The position numbers and the translations under genes were made by a program. From NCBI RefSeq assembly GCF_021582895.2, contig NZ_CP091139.2:3348001-3412000 (forward strand): 64,000 nucleotides of DNA. Reading direction: 5' to 3'. Of this stretch, positions 31,969 through 40,643 are shown piece after piece. Within the stretch, counting starts at the first letter, position 1. The number at the start of each line of letters is the position of its first letter. Below the pieces are notes generated by a model, which had not been told where the DNA came from, searched no databases, and saw nothing but the letters and a program-made list of their open reading frames with translations. Source of the stretch: Microbacterium elymi. Lineage in GTDB: Bacteria > Actinomycetota > Actinomycetes > Actinomycetales > Microbacteriaceae.

Positions 31969-33231
31969 ATGGGACGCGGGGACGGATCGGGCAGACGCGT
32001 CTCGCCCGAGGGAGCCGACGACACCGGCGCCGGCATCCTGCACGTGGACATGGACGCGTTCTATGCGTCCGTGGAGGTCCTCGACGACCCGTCGCTGCGG
32101 GGCAAGCCGCTGATCGTCGGCGGCATGGAGGGGCGGGGAGTCGTCTCCAGCGCGTCGTACGAGGCGCGCCGCTACGGGGTGCGCTCGGCCATGCCGGTGG
32201 GACAGGCGCTCCGACTGTGCCCGACGGCCACGGTCGTGCCGCCGCACTTCGAGCGGTACCTCGACCTGTCCGGTCAGGTGATGGACATCTTCCACGAGAT
32301 CACGCCGCTGGTCGAGCCGCTGTCCATCGACGAGGCGTTCCTGGACGTCCGCGGTGCCCGTCGGCTGTGGGGCCCACCCGCGCGCATCGCCGGGATGCTG
32401 CGCACCCGCGTGCACGAGCGGACCGGTCTCACCTGCAGCGTGGGTGCCGCCGCCACGAAGCATGTCGCCAAGATCGCGTCGACGATGAGCAAGCCGGACG
32501 GGCTGCTGATCGTCGCCGAACCGGACACCGAGGCGTTCCTGGCGCCGCTGAGCGTCCGCACGATCTGGGGGATCGGGCCGAAGACGGCCGAGGCGCTCGA
32601 GGCGCGGGCCATCCGCACGGTGCAGGACATCCTCGACACGCCCCCGCCGGTGCTCGTGCGCGTGCTCGGCCCGGTCGGCGCGGATCGGATCGCCCGGCTG
32701 GCGCGCGGCGAGGACGCGCGTGAGGTCGAACCGGAGCGGATCGAGAAGAGCGTCGGCCACGAAGAGACCTTCCGCACCGACATCGCCGACTCCCGCGTCC
32801 TGCGCGCCGAGCTGCGCCGCCTTGCGGATCGCGTCGGAGCGCGGCTGCGGCAAGCGGGGTGGGAGGCGGGCACCGTCTCGATCAAGATCCGGTACGCGGA
32901 TTTCACCACCCTCACCCGCGCCCAGACGCTGCCCGAGCCGACCGCCGTCGGTCAGCGGATCGGCGAGGCGGCGCTCGAGCTGTTCGATGCGCTGGACCGG
33001 CCCCTGCCGGTGCGGCTGGTGGGCGTGCGGACCGAGAAGCTGCGCGCGGCCGGCAGCGGCGGGCTCGCGCTGTGGGACGACGACGAGGAATGGCGCCAGG
33101 TCGAGGGGGCGCTCGACGACGCGGCGTCCCGGTTCGGCGCCGGCGCCGTGACCCGCGCGGCGTTCCTCGGACCGTCCCGCGACGTCGGCGGCGTCACGCA
33201 TCATCCGCCGCGCCGCCGCGAGAGCCGATAG
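31969..33231 (+). CDS. dinB: DNA polymerase IV (Y-family)
   Basis: 420 residues, unbroken. Y-family catalytic residues are in ILHVDMDAFYASVEVLDD and LSIDEAFLDVRG; the thumb (IWGIGPKTAEALEA) and little-finger domain follow. It performs error-prone translesion synthesis. GAGAAT lies 6 nt before ATG 31969 in the leaderless position, and no clear LexA box is seen upstream. There is no C-terminal beta-clamp motif that I can recognise with confidence. Confidence 0.92.
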   Translation: MGRGDGSGRRVSPEGADDTGAGILHVDMDAFYASVEVLDDPSLRGKPLIVGGMEGRGVVSSASYEARRYGVRSAMPVGQALRLCPTATVVPPHFERYLDLSGQVMDIFHEITPLVEPLSIDEAFLDVRGARRLWGPPARIAGMLRTRVHERTGLTCSVGAAATKHVAKIASTMSKPDGLLIVAEPDTEAFLAPLSVRTIWGIGPKTAEALEARAIRTVQDILDTPPPVLVRVLGPVGADRIARLARGEDAREVEPERIEKSVGHEETFRTDIADSRVLRAELRRLADRVGARLRQAGWEAGTVSIKIRYADFTTLTRAQTLPEPTAVGQRIGEAALELFDALDRPLPVRLVGVRTEKLRAAGSGGLALWDDDEEWRQVEGALDDAASRFGAGAVTRAAFLGPSRDVGGVTHHPPRRRESR

Positions 33232-33264
33232 GGCGCGGGGCTGTCCTGCGGGCGCTCGGGCGGC

Positions 33265-33270
33265 TAGCGT
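33265..33270 (+). promoter_or_regulatory. Leaderless-type -10 box (TAGCGT)
   Basis: TAGCGT, 6 nt, then ATG 33277. Confidence 0.52.
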
Positions 33271-33276
33271 GGAGAT

Positions 33277-33598
33277 ATGCCCAACATCGCACTCGAACTC
33301 GGCAAGAACGCCGCATCCTTCGGCGTGAGCAGCGCCTACGGTGAGCAGCAGGATGTCGACGGCATCCGCGTCATCCCGGTCGCGATCAGCTGGTCCGGGT
33401 ACGGCGGCGGCTCGGATGAGTCCGGCAACGGCGGCGGAGGAGGCGGGGGATACGCGATCCCGATCGGCGCGTATGTGCGCCGCGGCGACGAGCTTGCGCT
33501 TCGAGCCGAACGTCGTGTCCTTCCTGGCGGTCGCGATCCCGTTCGTCTGGGTCTGCGGCCGTGCGCTCAGCCGTGTCATCCGCGCCCTCAAGCGATAG
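33277..33598 (+). CDS. Small GerW/YtfJ-like protein with C-terminal membrane segment
   Basis: About 106 residues. N-terminal half ends in a glycine-rich loop (SGYGGGSDESGNGGGGGGGY) and AIPIGAYVRRGDELRFEPN, resembling GerW/YtfJ proteins, followed by a hydrophobic segment (VVSFLAVAIPFVWVCG) and a basic end. A frame break at 33493 (GAGCTTGCGC for GAGCTGCGC) separates the halves. GerW-like proteins occur in non-sporulating Actinobacteria with unknown function. The 3' end overlaps the next gene. Confidence 0.65.
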
Positions 33599-34164
33599 CG
33601 ACATCCTCGCGGCAGCGCTTGCAGACGGCCGCGTCCGACATCCTGCGCGGCATCTCCGTTTCCGATGCCTCCGCGCCGGTGGTGCTGATCGACGGGCGCA
33701 GCGGTGCGGGAAAGTCCAGCCTCGCGCGGCTGCTCGTCGCGCAGTGGCCGACGTCGGCGCACGCCCAGCTGGTCGCGCTGGATTGGCTGTATCCCGGCTG
33801 GGACGGGCTGGAGGGCGGCGTCGACCGGGCACGGGACGACATCCTCCTGCCGCACCGTCGCGGACAGCTCGGTGTGTGGCGTCGGTGGGACTGGGAAGCC
33901 GGGGTCCCGGCCGAGGAGCACATCGTCGACCCCGCGCTCCCGCTGATCGTCGAGGGATCGGGGATGCTCACCGCGGCGACGGCGCCGTTGAGTGAGGTGC
34001 GTGTCTGGCTGGAGGCCCCCGACCGGTCGCGCAAGGACCGTGCACTGAGACGGGACGGGGACCTCTACCGTCCGCACTGGGAGCGGTGGGCGGCGCAGGA
34101 GCAGCGACACCTCGCTCGCGATCGCCCGATGGATCACGCCACGCACACGGTCGTGCTGCCGTGA
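33573..34164 (+). CDS. P-loop NTPase, uridine-kinase-like
   Basis: About 196 residues from GTG 33573 (GTG 33561 is also in frame); overlaps the preceding gene by 26 bp. Walker A is IDGRSGAGKSSLA; the segments VALDWLYPGWDGLEGGVDRA, WDWE and LIVEGSGML fit small-molecule kinases of the uridine-kinase class. A frame break at 33618 (GCGCTTGCAGAC for GCGCTGCAGAC) precedes Walker A. The true phosphate acceptor is unknown. Confidence 0.78.
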
Positions 34165-34171
34165 ACGGGCG

Positions 34172-34664
34172 TCAGGCGTCCGGATCCGCAGCGCGCAGCA
34201 GCCCTCCAACCGGTAGCCGAGCCACTCGTAGATCCCGAATCGGGGATCCTCCTCGTCGTGGTCGGCTTCGGTGCGGATGCCGAGGCGGGATGCCAGCACC
34301 AGGCGGAGCGCTGTGAGGGTCCGCAGCCACGCCTCCAGCTGGTCCGGCCCCAGCGTCACCGAATCCGTGCGCAGCGCCGCCTCCTCCGACTCCGGCGCCG
34401 GCAGCGGAGCGCCCAGGTCGGACAGCACTTGCTGCGCATCCTGATCCCGCCGGCTGAGCAGGTCGTCGGAGGTGAGCGCGCGGAACTGACGCGAGGCATC
34501 CGGATCATCCGCATAGGCATCGGGGACCAGACGCGCCAGGGCCGGGTCCGTCGCGGCGCCGTCGGTCGGCCCGTCATGCGCAGCGCGCGGAACTGCTCGA
34601 CCAGGTCGGCGAGATGCACGGCCTCCAGGCGCGTGATCTCCAGGACGACGGCGCGCGGGGTCAT
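34172..34664 (-). CDS. DUF2017 family protein
   Basis: About 164 residues, the third gene of the metallopeptidase-clpS-DUF2017 operon; its ATG overlaps the clpS stop (ATGA). Conserved features: [20 protein letters not shown] at the start, [18 protein letters not shown] in the middle and a C-terminal [15 protein letters not shown]. Frame breaks near 34575 and near 34200 (GGGCTGCTGC one G short) scramble two places. DUF2017 is regularly found next to clpS in Actinobacteria, with no established function. Confidence 0.82.
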
Positions 34665-34960
34665 TCGGGGGCCTTCCGGATCGTGGCCCACAAGCCGTAG
34701 TCGTGCATCGCCTGGGCGTGCAGCTCCATCTGCTCACGCGGCCCTTCGGACACGACGGCGTGGCCCTCGTTGTGCACGGCGAGCATGAGTCGGGTGGCGA
34801 CCTCGCGGGAGTAGCCGAAGTACTCCCGCAGCACGCGGACGACGTAGGTCATCAGATTCACCGGGTCGTTCCAGACGACCGTCTGCCACGGTCGATCCGG
34901 ATCGACCGTGCGCATGAGGTCGATGTCCTCGTCGATGTCGGGGGAGGCCAGAGCGCTCAT
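34661..34960 (-). CDS. clpS: ATP-dependent Clp protease adapter ClpS
   Basis: 99 residues. The core [24 protein letters not shown] and [12 protein letters not shown] show the N-degron pocket (the N-D pair) and the ClpA/C-binding surface. It delivers N-end-rule substrates to ClpAP/ClpCP. ATG 34960 overlaps the upstream metallopeptidase stop (ATGA), which decides the start against GTG 34966. A clpP gene lies at the far end of this window. Confidence 0.93.
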   Translation of the reverse strand: MSALASPDIDEDIDLMRTVDPDRPWQTVVWNDPVNLMTYVVRVLREYFGYSREVATRLMLAVHNEGHAVVSEGPREQMELHAQAMHDYGLWATIRKAPE

Positions 34961-35307
34961 GCCCACCCCAGCTCGTGCAACCGGGCGTCGTCGATGCCGT
35001 AGAAGTGCGCGATCTCGTGCACCAGCGTCGTGTGCACCTCGTCACGAAGCTCGTCCTCGTCCGCGCAGGCGTGCAGATGCGGCGCGCGGTAGACGATGAT
35101 CCGGTCGGGAAGCTCGCCCACGCCGTACCGATCGCGCTCGGTGAGCGCCCAGCCCTCGTACAGCCCGAACAGGTCGAGGCTGCCGTCCTCGGGGCGGTCC
35201 TCCACCACGAACACGACGTTCTCCAGGCCGTCGACCATGTCGTCGGGCAGCCGGTCGAGCTCGTCGATCACGAGCGCCTCGAACACGTCGGCATCCATCT
35301 GCAGCAT
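34957..35307 (-). CDS. Metallopeptidase family protein (zincin-like, HExxH)
   Basis: 116 residues. The [11 protein letters not shown] motif near the C-terminus is the HExxH zinc site with a downstream acidic residue. It is preceded by [12 protein letters not shown] and [10 protein letters not shown], typical of the small acidobacterial/actinobacterial zincin family. Either ATG 35307 or ATG 35298 may start it. First gene of the clpS operon, so a role in protein turnover is plausible but untested. Confidence 0.83.
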   Translation of the reverse strand: MLQMDADVFEALVIDELDRLPDDMVDGLENVVFVVEDRPEDGSLDLFGLYEGWALTERDRYGVGELPDRIIVYRAPHLHACADEDELRDEVHTTLVHEIAHFYGIDDARLHELGWA

Positions 35308-35373
35308 CGGGCGCTCAGCTCCTGCACGTCGCAACGGGGACCGAGTCGGACCCGCCTGCCGGTGCCGGTCCCG

Positions 35374-35449
35374 TGGGGTGAGTAACGGGGCTCGAACCCG
35401 CGACATCGGCCACCACAAGGCCGCGCTCTACCAACTGAGCTATACCCAC
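35374..35449 (-). tRNA. tRNA-His (GTG)
   Basis: Cloverleaf on the minus strand: acceptor GTGGGTA pairs with TACTCAC, D-loop AGCTCAGTTGGTAGAGC, anticodon loop with GTG, T-arm GGGTTCGAGCCCC. The discriminator is C and CCA is encoded. The base just before the 5' end is G, so the obligatory G-1 of tRNA-His is genomically encoded. Confidence 0.95.
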
Positions 35450-35486
35450 CGTGGCCCCGTCGAGACGGGGCAACCAGACGATTCTC

Positions 35487-36113
35487 TCACACCTTCGCAG
35501 CGAACGACGACACGGTGGCGGCGGCCACGGCTTTGGCGTCATCACTGGTCGGGCCGGGGGCCGAGACGAACACCGCCTGGCGGTAATAGGCGAGTTCGCG
35601 GATCGATTCCCGGATGTCAGCGAGCGCCCGGTGCCCGCCGTCTTTGGCCGGCGCGTGCATGTACGCGCGGGGGTACCAGCGCCGGGCGAGCTCCTTGATG
35701 CTGGACACGTCGACGTTGCGGTAGTGCAACCAGTGGTCGACGTCCGGCATGTACTTCGCCAGGAACATCCGATCCGTGCCGATCGTGTTCCCCGCCAGCG
35801 GGGCCTTGCCGGCCACCGGCACGAAGCGCCGGATGTATGCGAGCGTCTGCGCCTGCGCGTCGGCCAGGCCCACACCCTGGGGCATCTCCTCGATCAGACC
35901 CGAGGTGGTGTGCATCTTCGTGACGAACTCGTTCATATGCGCCAGGGCCGGAGCGCCCGGTCTGATGACGATCTGCAGGCCCGGATCCAGGGCGTTGAGC
36001 TCGAAGTCGGTCACGATGACGGCGATCTCGACGAGTTCGTCGACCGCGAGGTCGAGGCCCGTCATCTCGCAGTCGATCCACACGAGCCGGTCGTTCTCGG
36101 ATGATCCCACCAT
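35487..36113 (-). CDS. orn: Oligoribonuclease
   Basis: 208 residues, unbroken. DEDDh exonuclease: LVWIDCEMTGLD (D, E), NTIGTDRMFLAKYMPD and the C-terminal HRALADIRESI with His and Asp. It degrades di- to pentaribonucleotides, including pGpG. TAGGAT lies 6 nt before the ATG, a leaderless-type promoter. Confidence 0.94.
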   Translation of the reverse strand: MVGSSENDRLVWIDCEMTGLDLAVDELVEIAVIVTDFELNALDPGLQIVIRPGAPALAHMNEFVTKMHTTSGLIEEMPQGVGLADAQAQTLAYIRRFVPVAGKAPLAGNTIGTDRMFLAKYMPDVDHWLHYRNVDVSSIKELARRWYPRAYMHAPAKDGGHRALADIRESIRELAYYRQAVFVSAPGPTSDDAKAVAAATVSSFAAKV

Positions 36114-36119
36114 GTGATC

Positions 36120-36125
36120 ATCCTA
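36120..36125 (-). promoter_or_regulatory. Leaderless-type -10 box (TAGGAT) of orn
   Basis: TAGGAT, 6 nt, then ATG 36113 on the minus strand. Confidence 0.58.
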
Positions 36126-36179
36126 ATGACGGCGTGGGACAGGCCCGCGCGTGCGGCGCGGACGCCGGATGAGCAAAAG

Positions 36180-36252
36180 CCCCTCCGGGAGGATTCGAAC
36201 CCCCGACCTTGCGGGTAGAAACCGCTCGCTCTGTCCCCTGAGCTACGGAGGG
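36180..36252 (-). tRNA. tRNA-Arg (TCT)
   Basis: Acceptor CCCTCCG pairs with CGGAGGG; D-arm AGCTCAGGGGACAGAGC; anticodon loop TTTCTAC with TCT at 34-36; T-arm GGGTTCGAATCC. CCA is not encoded; a short TTTT follows the 3' end. Confidence 0.93.
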
Positions 36253-36356
36253 ATGGGTGAGACCAGGCTACCTGGATCGCGCCGCCCCGGGAAACGGGTC
36301 TGGCGTGTCCGGACGGGGCGGCGTACGGTCGGGAATGCAGCGGAAGGAGCTCGATC

Positions 36357-36571
36357 ATGGCGCAGACAGAGGCGAAGCACGCCGTGTGGGTGGCATACGG
36401 TGCGACGGGGGTGACCGGCAGGCATCCGCGAGTCCGACGACGGGTACGTCGTCACGATGGCGGGTGCGGACGCCTCTCTCGGGGTCTACCCGACGATGGA
36501 GGTCGCGAAGTCGGCCCTGTACTCGGCGATGCCGGCCGGCAGCGACTGGCCCCGGTTCGAGCAGGCACTGA
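36357..36571 (+). CDS. Small conserved hypothetical protein
   Basis: About 70 residues after repair of two one-base insertions, both turning GCAGC into GCAGGC (36422 and 36563). The repaired protein reads KHAVWVAYGATGVTGSIRES and goes on to DGYVVTMAGADASLGVYPTM, ending WPRFEQH. Without the second repair it would run on through the convergent gene at 36586, which supports the repair. GGAAGGAG precedes ATG 36357. The fold appears small and alpha/beta, and no family is recognised. Confidence 0.6.
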
Positions 36572-36585
36572 CGCGGGCGCTGCCG

Positions 36586-36849
36586 TCAGCGGGTGAAGCG
36601 CAGGCAGTCCAGGGCGTCGTCGGCCGACCAGAATTCGCCGAGGTCGATGAATGATCGCGCCCCCGGATGGTACCGGCGGGCGCGATAGCGGATGCCGCGC
36701 GGGTCGTCGCGGGTGTCGATGTGTCCGACGATCAGTCCGGCGGCATCCAGCACCCGCCATCGGCCTGCTCCGATCGGGCTGAGTCGCAGCCCGGTGGTCC
36801 GCCGGACGGGCGGAGTCGTCGTGGTGCGGGATGTGAGCATCGCGGTCAT
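36586..36849 (-). CDS. Small hypothetical protein
   Basis: 87 residues, unbroken. GGAGG lies 5 nt before the ATG, a strong ribosome site. The C-terminal two thirds (GAGRWRVLDAAGLIVGHIDT, IRYRARRYHPGARSFIDLGE, FWSADDALDCLRFTR) look like a compact beta-rich domain, and the first 25 residues are Thr/Arg-rich. It is divergent from ssb across a 268-bp gap containing a large inverted repeat. I do not recognise the family. Confidence 0.65.
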   Translation of the reverse strand: MTAMLTSRTTTTPPVRRTTGLRLSPIGAGRWRVLDAAGLIVGHIDTRDDPRGIRYRARRYHPGARSFIDLGEFWSADDALDCLRFTR

Positions 36850-37040
36850 GAGGTCCTCCTGGTTCCGAAGATATGTGCGGCCTCCGACATCCCGTCCCGC
36901 GCGTCGGCTTCCGGGCCGGGCGAAGCAGCCGGCGGCCGCCGACTCCTCCCCAATTCGGCCTCGTGCGCCGATTCGGCCCATTCATCCCCAGTTCGCCGGA
37001 TCGGCCTGCGGCGCCCGGCGGCACGCGGGCAGAGTGGTGA

Positions 37041-37079
37041 CTGCTCCGGTGCCCGATCGGGCACGGGGCACCGGAGCAG
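37041..37079. promoter_or_regulatory. Nested inverted repeats upstream of ssb
   Basis: CTGCTCCGGTGCCC (37041-37054) is the exact reverse complement of GGGCACCGGAGCAG (37066-37079). Overlapping it is a 16-nt perfect palindrome GTGCCCGATCGGGCAC (37049-37064). The two structures share the GTGCCC arm and exclude each other. It could be an operator or a terminator-like element, 39 nt before the ssb start. The rest of the 36850-37117 gap shows no gene. Confidence 0.6.
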
Positions 37080-37117
37080 CCCGACCGCTGCCCGGCAGTG
37101 TCGGAAAGGAGAACGAG

Positions 37118-37723
37118 ATGAGCGACACGATCACGATCACCGGCAACCTCGCCGCCGACCCCGAGCAGCGCTTGATCGGCAACGGGACGACGGTGACCAG
37201 CTTCCGGGTGGCGAGCAGTCAGCGACATCGGGACAAGGACAGCGGGAACTGGGTGGAGACCGAGCCGAACTGGTATCAGGTGTCCGCCTTCCGCGGACTC
37301 GGCGCGCACGCTTTCGCGTCCCTGCACCGCGGTGAGCGGGTCATCGTCACCGGCAGACTCAAGGTGCGCCGGTGGGAGAACGAGAAGGGCAAGGGGATGA
37401 GCGTCGAGATCGACGCCGAGGCCATCGGCCACGACCTGCTGTGGGGCACCACCCGGTACACGAGGGCGGGAGCAGCCGACCAGTGGAACGTTCCCGGGGC
37501 GGATGCCGCGGCCGGGCCGACGACGGAGGGGCAGACCGAGTGGGCGACCGCTCAGCCGGGCGAGGGCCGCGCGGCGGCCCTGGACGCCTCCGCCACCGGG
37601 GGACCGACCCCCGGGGCATCGTCCCCCGACTGGGGGGCGCCGGGTGCCGACGTGCCATCACCGCCTCCGCTGCCCGCCACGCCGACCGGGACGGAGCGCG
37701 AGCTCGCCGATGCGCCGTTCTGA
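37118..37723 (+). CDS. ssb: Single-stranded DNA-binding protein
   Basis: 201 residues with GGAAAGGAG before ATG 37118. The N-terminal OB fold covers about residues 1-110 (ITITGNLAADPEQRLIGNGT, VTSFRVASSQR, RVIVTGRLKVRRWENEKGK), then a Pro/Gly/Ala-rich linker. The C-terminal tip is ELADAPF and not the usual acidic DDD(I/L)PF. That suggests a second, SsbB-like paralogue with weaker partner binding; the replicative ssb is probably elsewhere. Confidence 0.88.
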   Translation: MSDTITITGNLAADPEQRLIGNGTTVTSFRVASSQRHRDKDSGNWVETEPNWYQVSAFRGLGAHAFASLHRGERVIVTGRLKVRRWENEKGKGMSVEIDAEAIGHDLLWGTTRYTRAGAADQWNVPGADAAAGPTTEGQTEWATAQPGEGRAAALDASATGGPTPGASSPDWGAPGADVPSPPPLPATPTGTERELADAPF

Positions 37724-37810
37724 CGGCGGCACGGCGCCGCCCGGACCTCGTGGTGCACGCGCACCGGGCCGGGCGGCGCTCGTGCACCGGGAGCGTGTGC
37801 GCCCACCGCC

Positions 37811-37816
37811 TAGACT
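37811..37816 (+). promoter_or_regulatory. Leaderless-type -10 box (TAGACT)
   Basis: TAGACT, 6 nt, then GTG 37823. Confidence 0.58.
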
Positions 37817-37822
37817 CGGCCT

Positions 37823-38356
37823 GTGCGCCCGCGTCCTGTCCGTCCCGTCCGCGCCCGCGCCGCCGCGGTCGTGTGCGCGATCGGGGTCACGGCTGCACTG
37901 CTGGCCGGATGCTCCGGAGAGGGCCTCGCCGGGCCGACGACATCTGCCTCGCCGGCGTCCGCGTCCCCGACGCCTGCGAACTCCTCAGCCCCCCCGAGCC
38001 CGACGCCTGGCCGCACGGCTCCCGCGCTCGTGCCGGACGGCACGGCGCAGCAGAACCTGGCGCTGTTCCGCGAGGTCACGCACGCCGTGTGGGCGGGCGC
38101 GGACCGGGTCCACGGTCGGGCGTACATCGACGCCCTGGTGAAGGCGGGCTTCCGCAAGAAGGCGATGCAGGTCACCGAGGACCTGACCACGGTGGGCAAC
38201 CCCGCCGAGACGATCCAGTTCTCGGTCCGGTGGAAGGACGGACAGTGCCTGATGGGTCAGGTCGGTCCCGAGACCGGTGACCCGGTGACCACCGTGATGC
38301 CGGGGCTGGCCGATGGCCGGTGCCTTCTGGGCACGACCCGCGACATCGACTGGTGA
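37823..38356 (+). CDS. Secreted lipoprotein, DUF6993-like
   Basis: 177 residues from GTG 37823. The signal peptide has an Arg-rich n-region, a hydrophobic core and the lipobox LLAGC, so it is lipid-anchored outside the membrane. A Ser/Pro/Thr spacer follows, then a compact domain of about 110 residues (NLALFREVTHAVWAGADRVH, FSVRWKDGQCLMGQVGPE) with two cysteines. The function is unknown. Confidence 0.8.
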   Translation: MRPRPVRPVRARAAAVVCAIGVTAALLAGCSGEGLAGPTTSASPASASPTPANSSAPPSPTPGRTAPALVPDGTAQQNLALFREVTHAVWAGADRVHGRAYIDALVKAGFRKKAMQVTEDLTTVGNPAETIQFSVRWKDGQCLMGQVGPETGDPVTTVMPGLADGRCLLGTTRDIDW

Positions 38357-38406
38357 CCCGCGTTGTGCCGGTCAGTGCGCGCGCAGGGTGGACGGTCGCC
38401 GACCGC

Positions 38407-38412
38407 TAGGCT
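38407..38412 (+). promoter_or_regulatory. -10 box (TAGGCT) upstream of ettA
   Basis: TAGGCT in the same sequence style as the leaderless boxes, but the ATG lies 38 nt downstream, so this mRNA would have a leader of about 32 nt. Confidence 0.5.
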
Positions 38413-38450
38413 GGGACGTTGACGTCGTCATGCAGGGAGAGCGTTTTCGA

Positions 38451-40130
38451 ATGGCTGAATATATCTATCAGATGGTGCGAGCCCGCAAGACCGTGGGCGA
38501 CAAGCTGATCCTCGACGACGTGACCATGGCGTTCCTGCCGGGCGCGAAGATCGGCATGGTCGGACCCAACGGCGCGGGCAAGTCGACGATCCTGAAGATC
38601 ATGGCCGGGCTGGACCATCCGTCCAACGGCGAGGCCATGCTCTCGCCCGGTTACACGGTCGGCATCCTGATGCAGGAGCCCGAGCTCGACGAGTCCAAGA
38701 CCGTCCTGGAGAACATCCAGGAGGGCGTCGCGATCAAGGGCAAGCTCGACCGCTTCAACGAGATCTCCGCGCTCATGAGCGACCCCGACGCCGACTTCGA
38801 CACGCTGCTGGCCGAGATGGGCACGCTGCAGGAGGAGATCGATGCGGCCGACGCATGGGACCTCGACTCGCAGCTCGAGCAGGCGATGGATGCGCTTGCG
38901 CACCCCGCCCGGCGACGCCGCCGTCGCGACCCTGTCGGGTGGTGAGAAGCGCCGCGTGGCCCTGACCCGACTGCTGCTGCAGAAGCCCGATCTGCTCCTG
39001 CTGGACGAGCCGACCAACCACTTGGACGCCGAGAGCGTGCAGTGGCTCGAGCAGCACCTGCAGAAGTACCCGGGGGCCGTCATCGCCGTCACGCACGACC
39101 GATACTTCCTGGACAACCTGGCCGAGTGGATCGCCGAGGTCGATCGTGGCCGGCTGATCGGCTACGAGGGCAACTACTCGACGTACCTGGAGAAGAAGTC
39201 CGAGCGCCTGCAGGTTCAGGGCAAGAAGGACGCGAAGCTCGCCAAGCGGCTCTCCGAAGAGCTGGACTGGGTGCGGTCGAACGCGAAGGGCCGTCAGGCA
39301 AAGTCGAAGGCGCGTCTGGCCCGTTACGAGGAGATGGCGGCCGAGGCCGAGCGCACCCGCAAGCTCGACTTCGACGAGATCCAGATCCCGCCGGGCCCGC
39401 GCCTGGGCAGCATCGTGATCGAGGCGAAGAAGCTGGAGAAGGGCTTCGACGGCCGCTCGCTGATCGACGGACTCAGCTTCAGCCTGCCGCCGAACGGCAT
39501 CGTCGGGGTCATCGGGCCCAACGGCGTCGGCAAGACGACGCTGTTCAAGACGATCGTGGGCCTGGAGCCGCTGGACGGCGGCGACCTGAAGATCGGCGAG
39601 ACGGTCCAGATCAGCTACGTCGACCAGACGCGTGCGGGGATCGATCCGGACAAGAGCCTGTGGGAGGTCGTCTCCGACGGGCTGGACATCATCACGGTCG
39701 GCAAGATCGAGATCCCTTCACGGGCGTACGTGTCGAAGTTCGGGTTCAAGGGGCCGGACCAGCAGAAGAAGGCCGGCGTCCTGTCCGGTGGTGAGCGGAA
39801 CCGGCTGAACCTCGCGCTCACGCTCAAGCAGGGCGGAAACCTGCCTGCTGGACGAGCCGACCAACGACCTGGACGTGGAGACGCTGCAGTCGCTGGAGAA
39901 CGCGCTGCTCGAGTTTCCCGGCTTGCGCCGTGGTGATCACTCACGACCGCTGGTTCCTGGACCGGATCGCCACGCACATCCTCGCGTACGAGGGCACCGA
40001 GGAGCAGCCCGACAAGTGGCACTGGTTCGAGGGCAACTTCGAGGCGTACGAGCGGAACAAGATCGAACGCCTCGGACCGGACGCCGCGACCCCGCACCGC
40101 TCGACCTACCGCAAGCTGACGCGTGACTGA
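38451..40130 (+). CDS. ettA: Energy-dependent translational throttle protein EttA (ABC-F)
   Basis: About 558 residues. Two ABC domains: Walker A VGPNGAGKST and IGPNGVGKTT, signatures LSGGEKRR and LSGGERNR, Walker B LLLLDEPTNHLD and LLLLDEPTNDLD, with the linker rich in K/R/E. There are three insertions at the pentamer: 38896 (GCGCTTGCGC), 39846 (CTGCCTGCTG) and 39923 (GGCTTGCGCC). It has no membrane part; ABC-F proteins bind the ribosomal E site and gate translation according to ATP/ADP. The stop overlaps the downstream thioesterase start by 8 nt. Confidence 0.93.
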
Positions 40131-40619
40131 GCGCGCGGGCCGGAGGCTCCACGTCCCGATGCCCCTGCGATGGGGCGATCTGGACGCCTACAACCACGTC
40201 AACAACACCGCGATGCTCAAGCTCCTCGAAGAGGCGCGGGTGCGCGCGTTCTGGCGGCCGAAGCCGGGGAGGACGCCCCGGACACCGCGGTCCTGAGCAC
40301 CGGACTGGACAGCGGCGTGCTCACGCTGATTGCCCGACAGGAGATCGAGTACCTCGCGCCGGTGCCGTACCAGCGACATCCGCTCGACGTGCAGATGTGG
40401 TTCGGCAGCCTCGGCGGCAGCAGCCTCGAGGTCTGCTACGAAGTGTGCTCGCCGACCCAGACCGCCGGTGCCGACGGTCAGCGGGTGTACGCCCGGTCGA
40501 CCGCGATCGTGGTGAAGGTGGATGCCGTCAGCGGACGACCGATGCGGCTCAGCGAGATCGAGCGCGCGGCCTGGGAGCCCTATCTCGGCGACCCGATCGT
40601 CTACGCGCACCGGCGCTGA
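40123..40619 (+). CDS. Acyl-CoA thioesterase (4-hydroxybenzoyl-CoA thioesterase type hot-dog)
   Basis: About 165 residues from GTG 40123, overlapping ettA as GTGACTGA. The N-terminal LRWGDLDAYNHVNN motif contains the catalytic Asp of the YbgC/FcbC hot-dog class; IEYLAPVPYQRHPLDVQMW and STAIVVKVDA complete the fold. A frame break near 40250-40262 in a run of G residues separates the catalytic loop from the rest. The substrate is unknown. It converges on tesB 24 bp away. Confidence 0.83.
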
Positions 40620-40643
40620 TCGCCGCCGACTCGGCCGGCATGT

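Noticed and set aside
33573..34164. Treating the GerW-like and kinase genes as one fused protein
   Set aside because: A single long frame joins them only because of the two GCTTGC errors; repaired, a TAG ends the first protein at 33598 and the second starts inside it.
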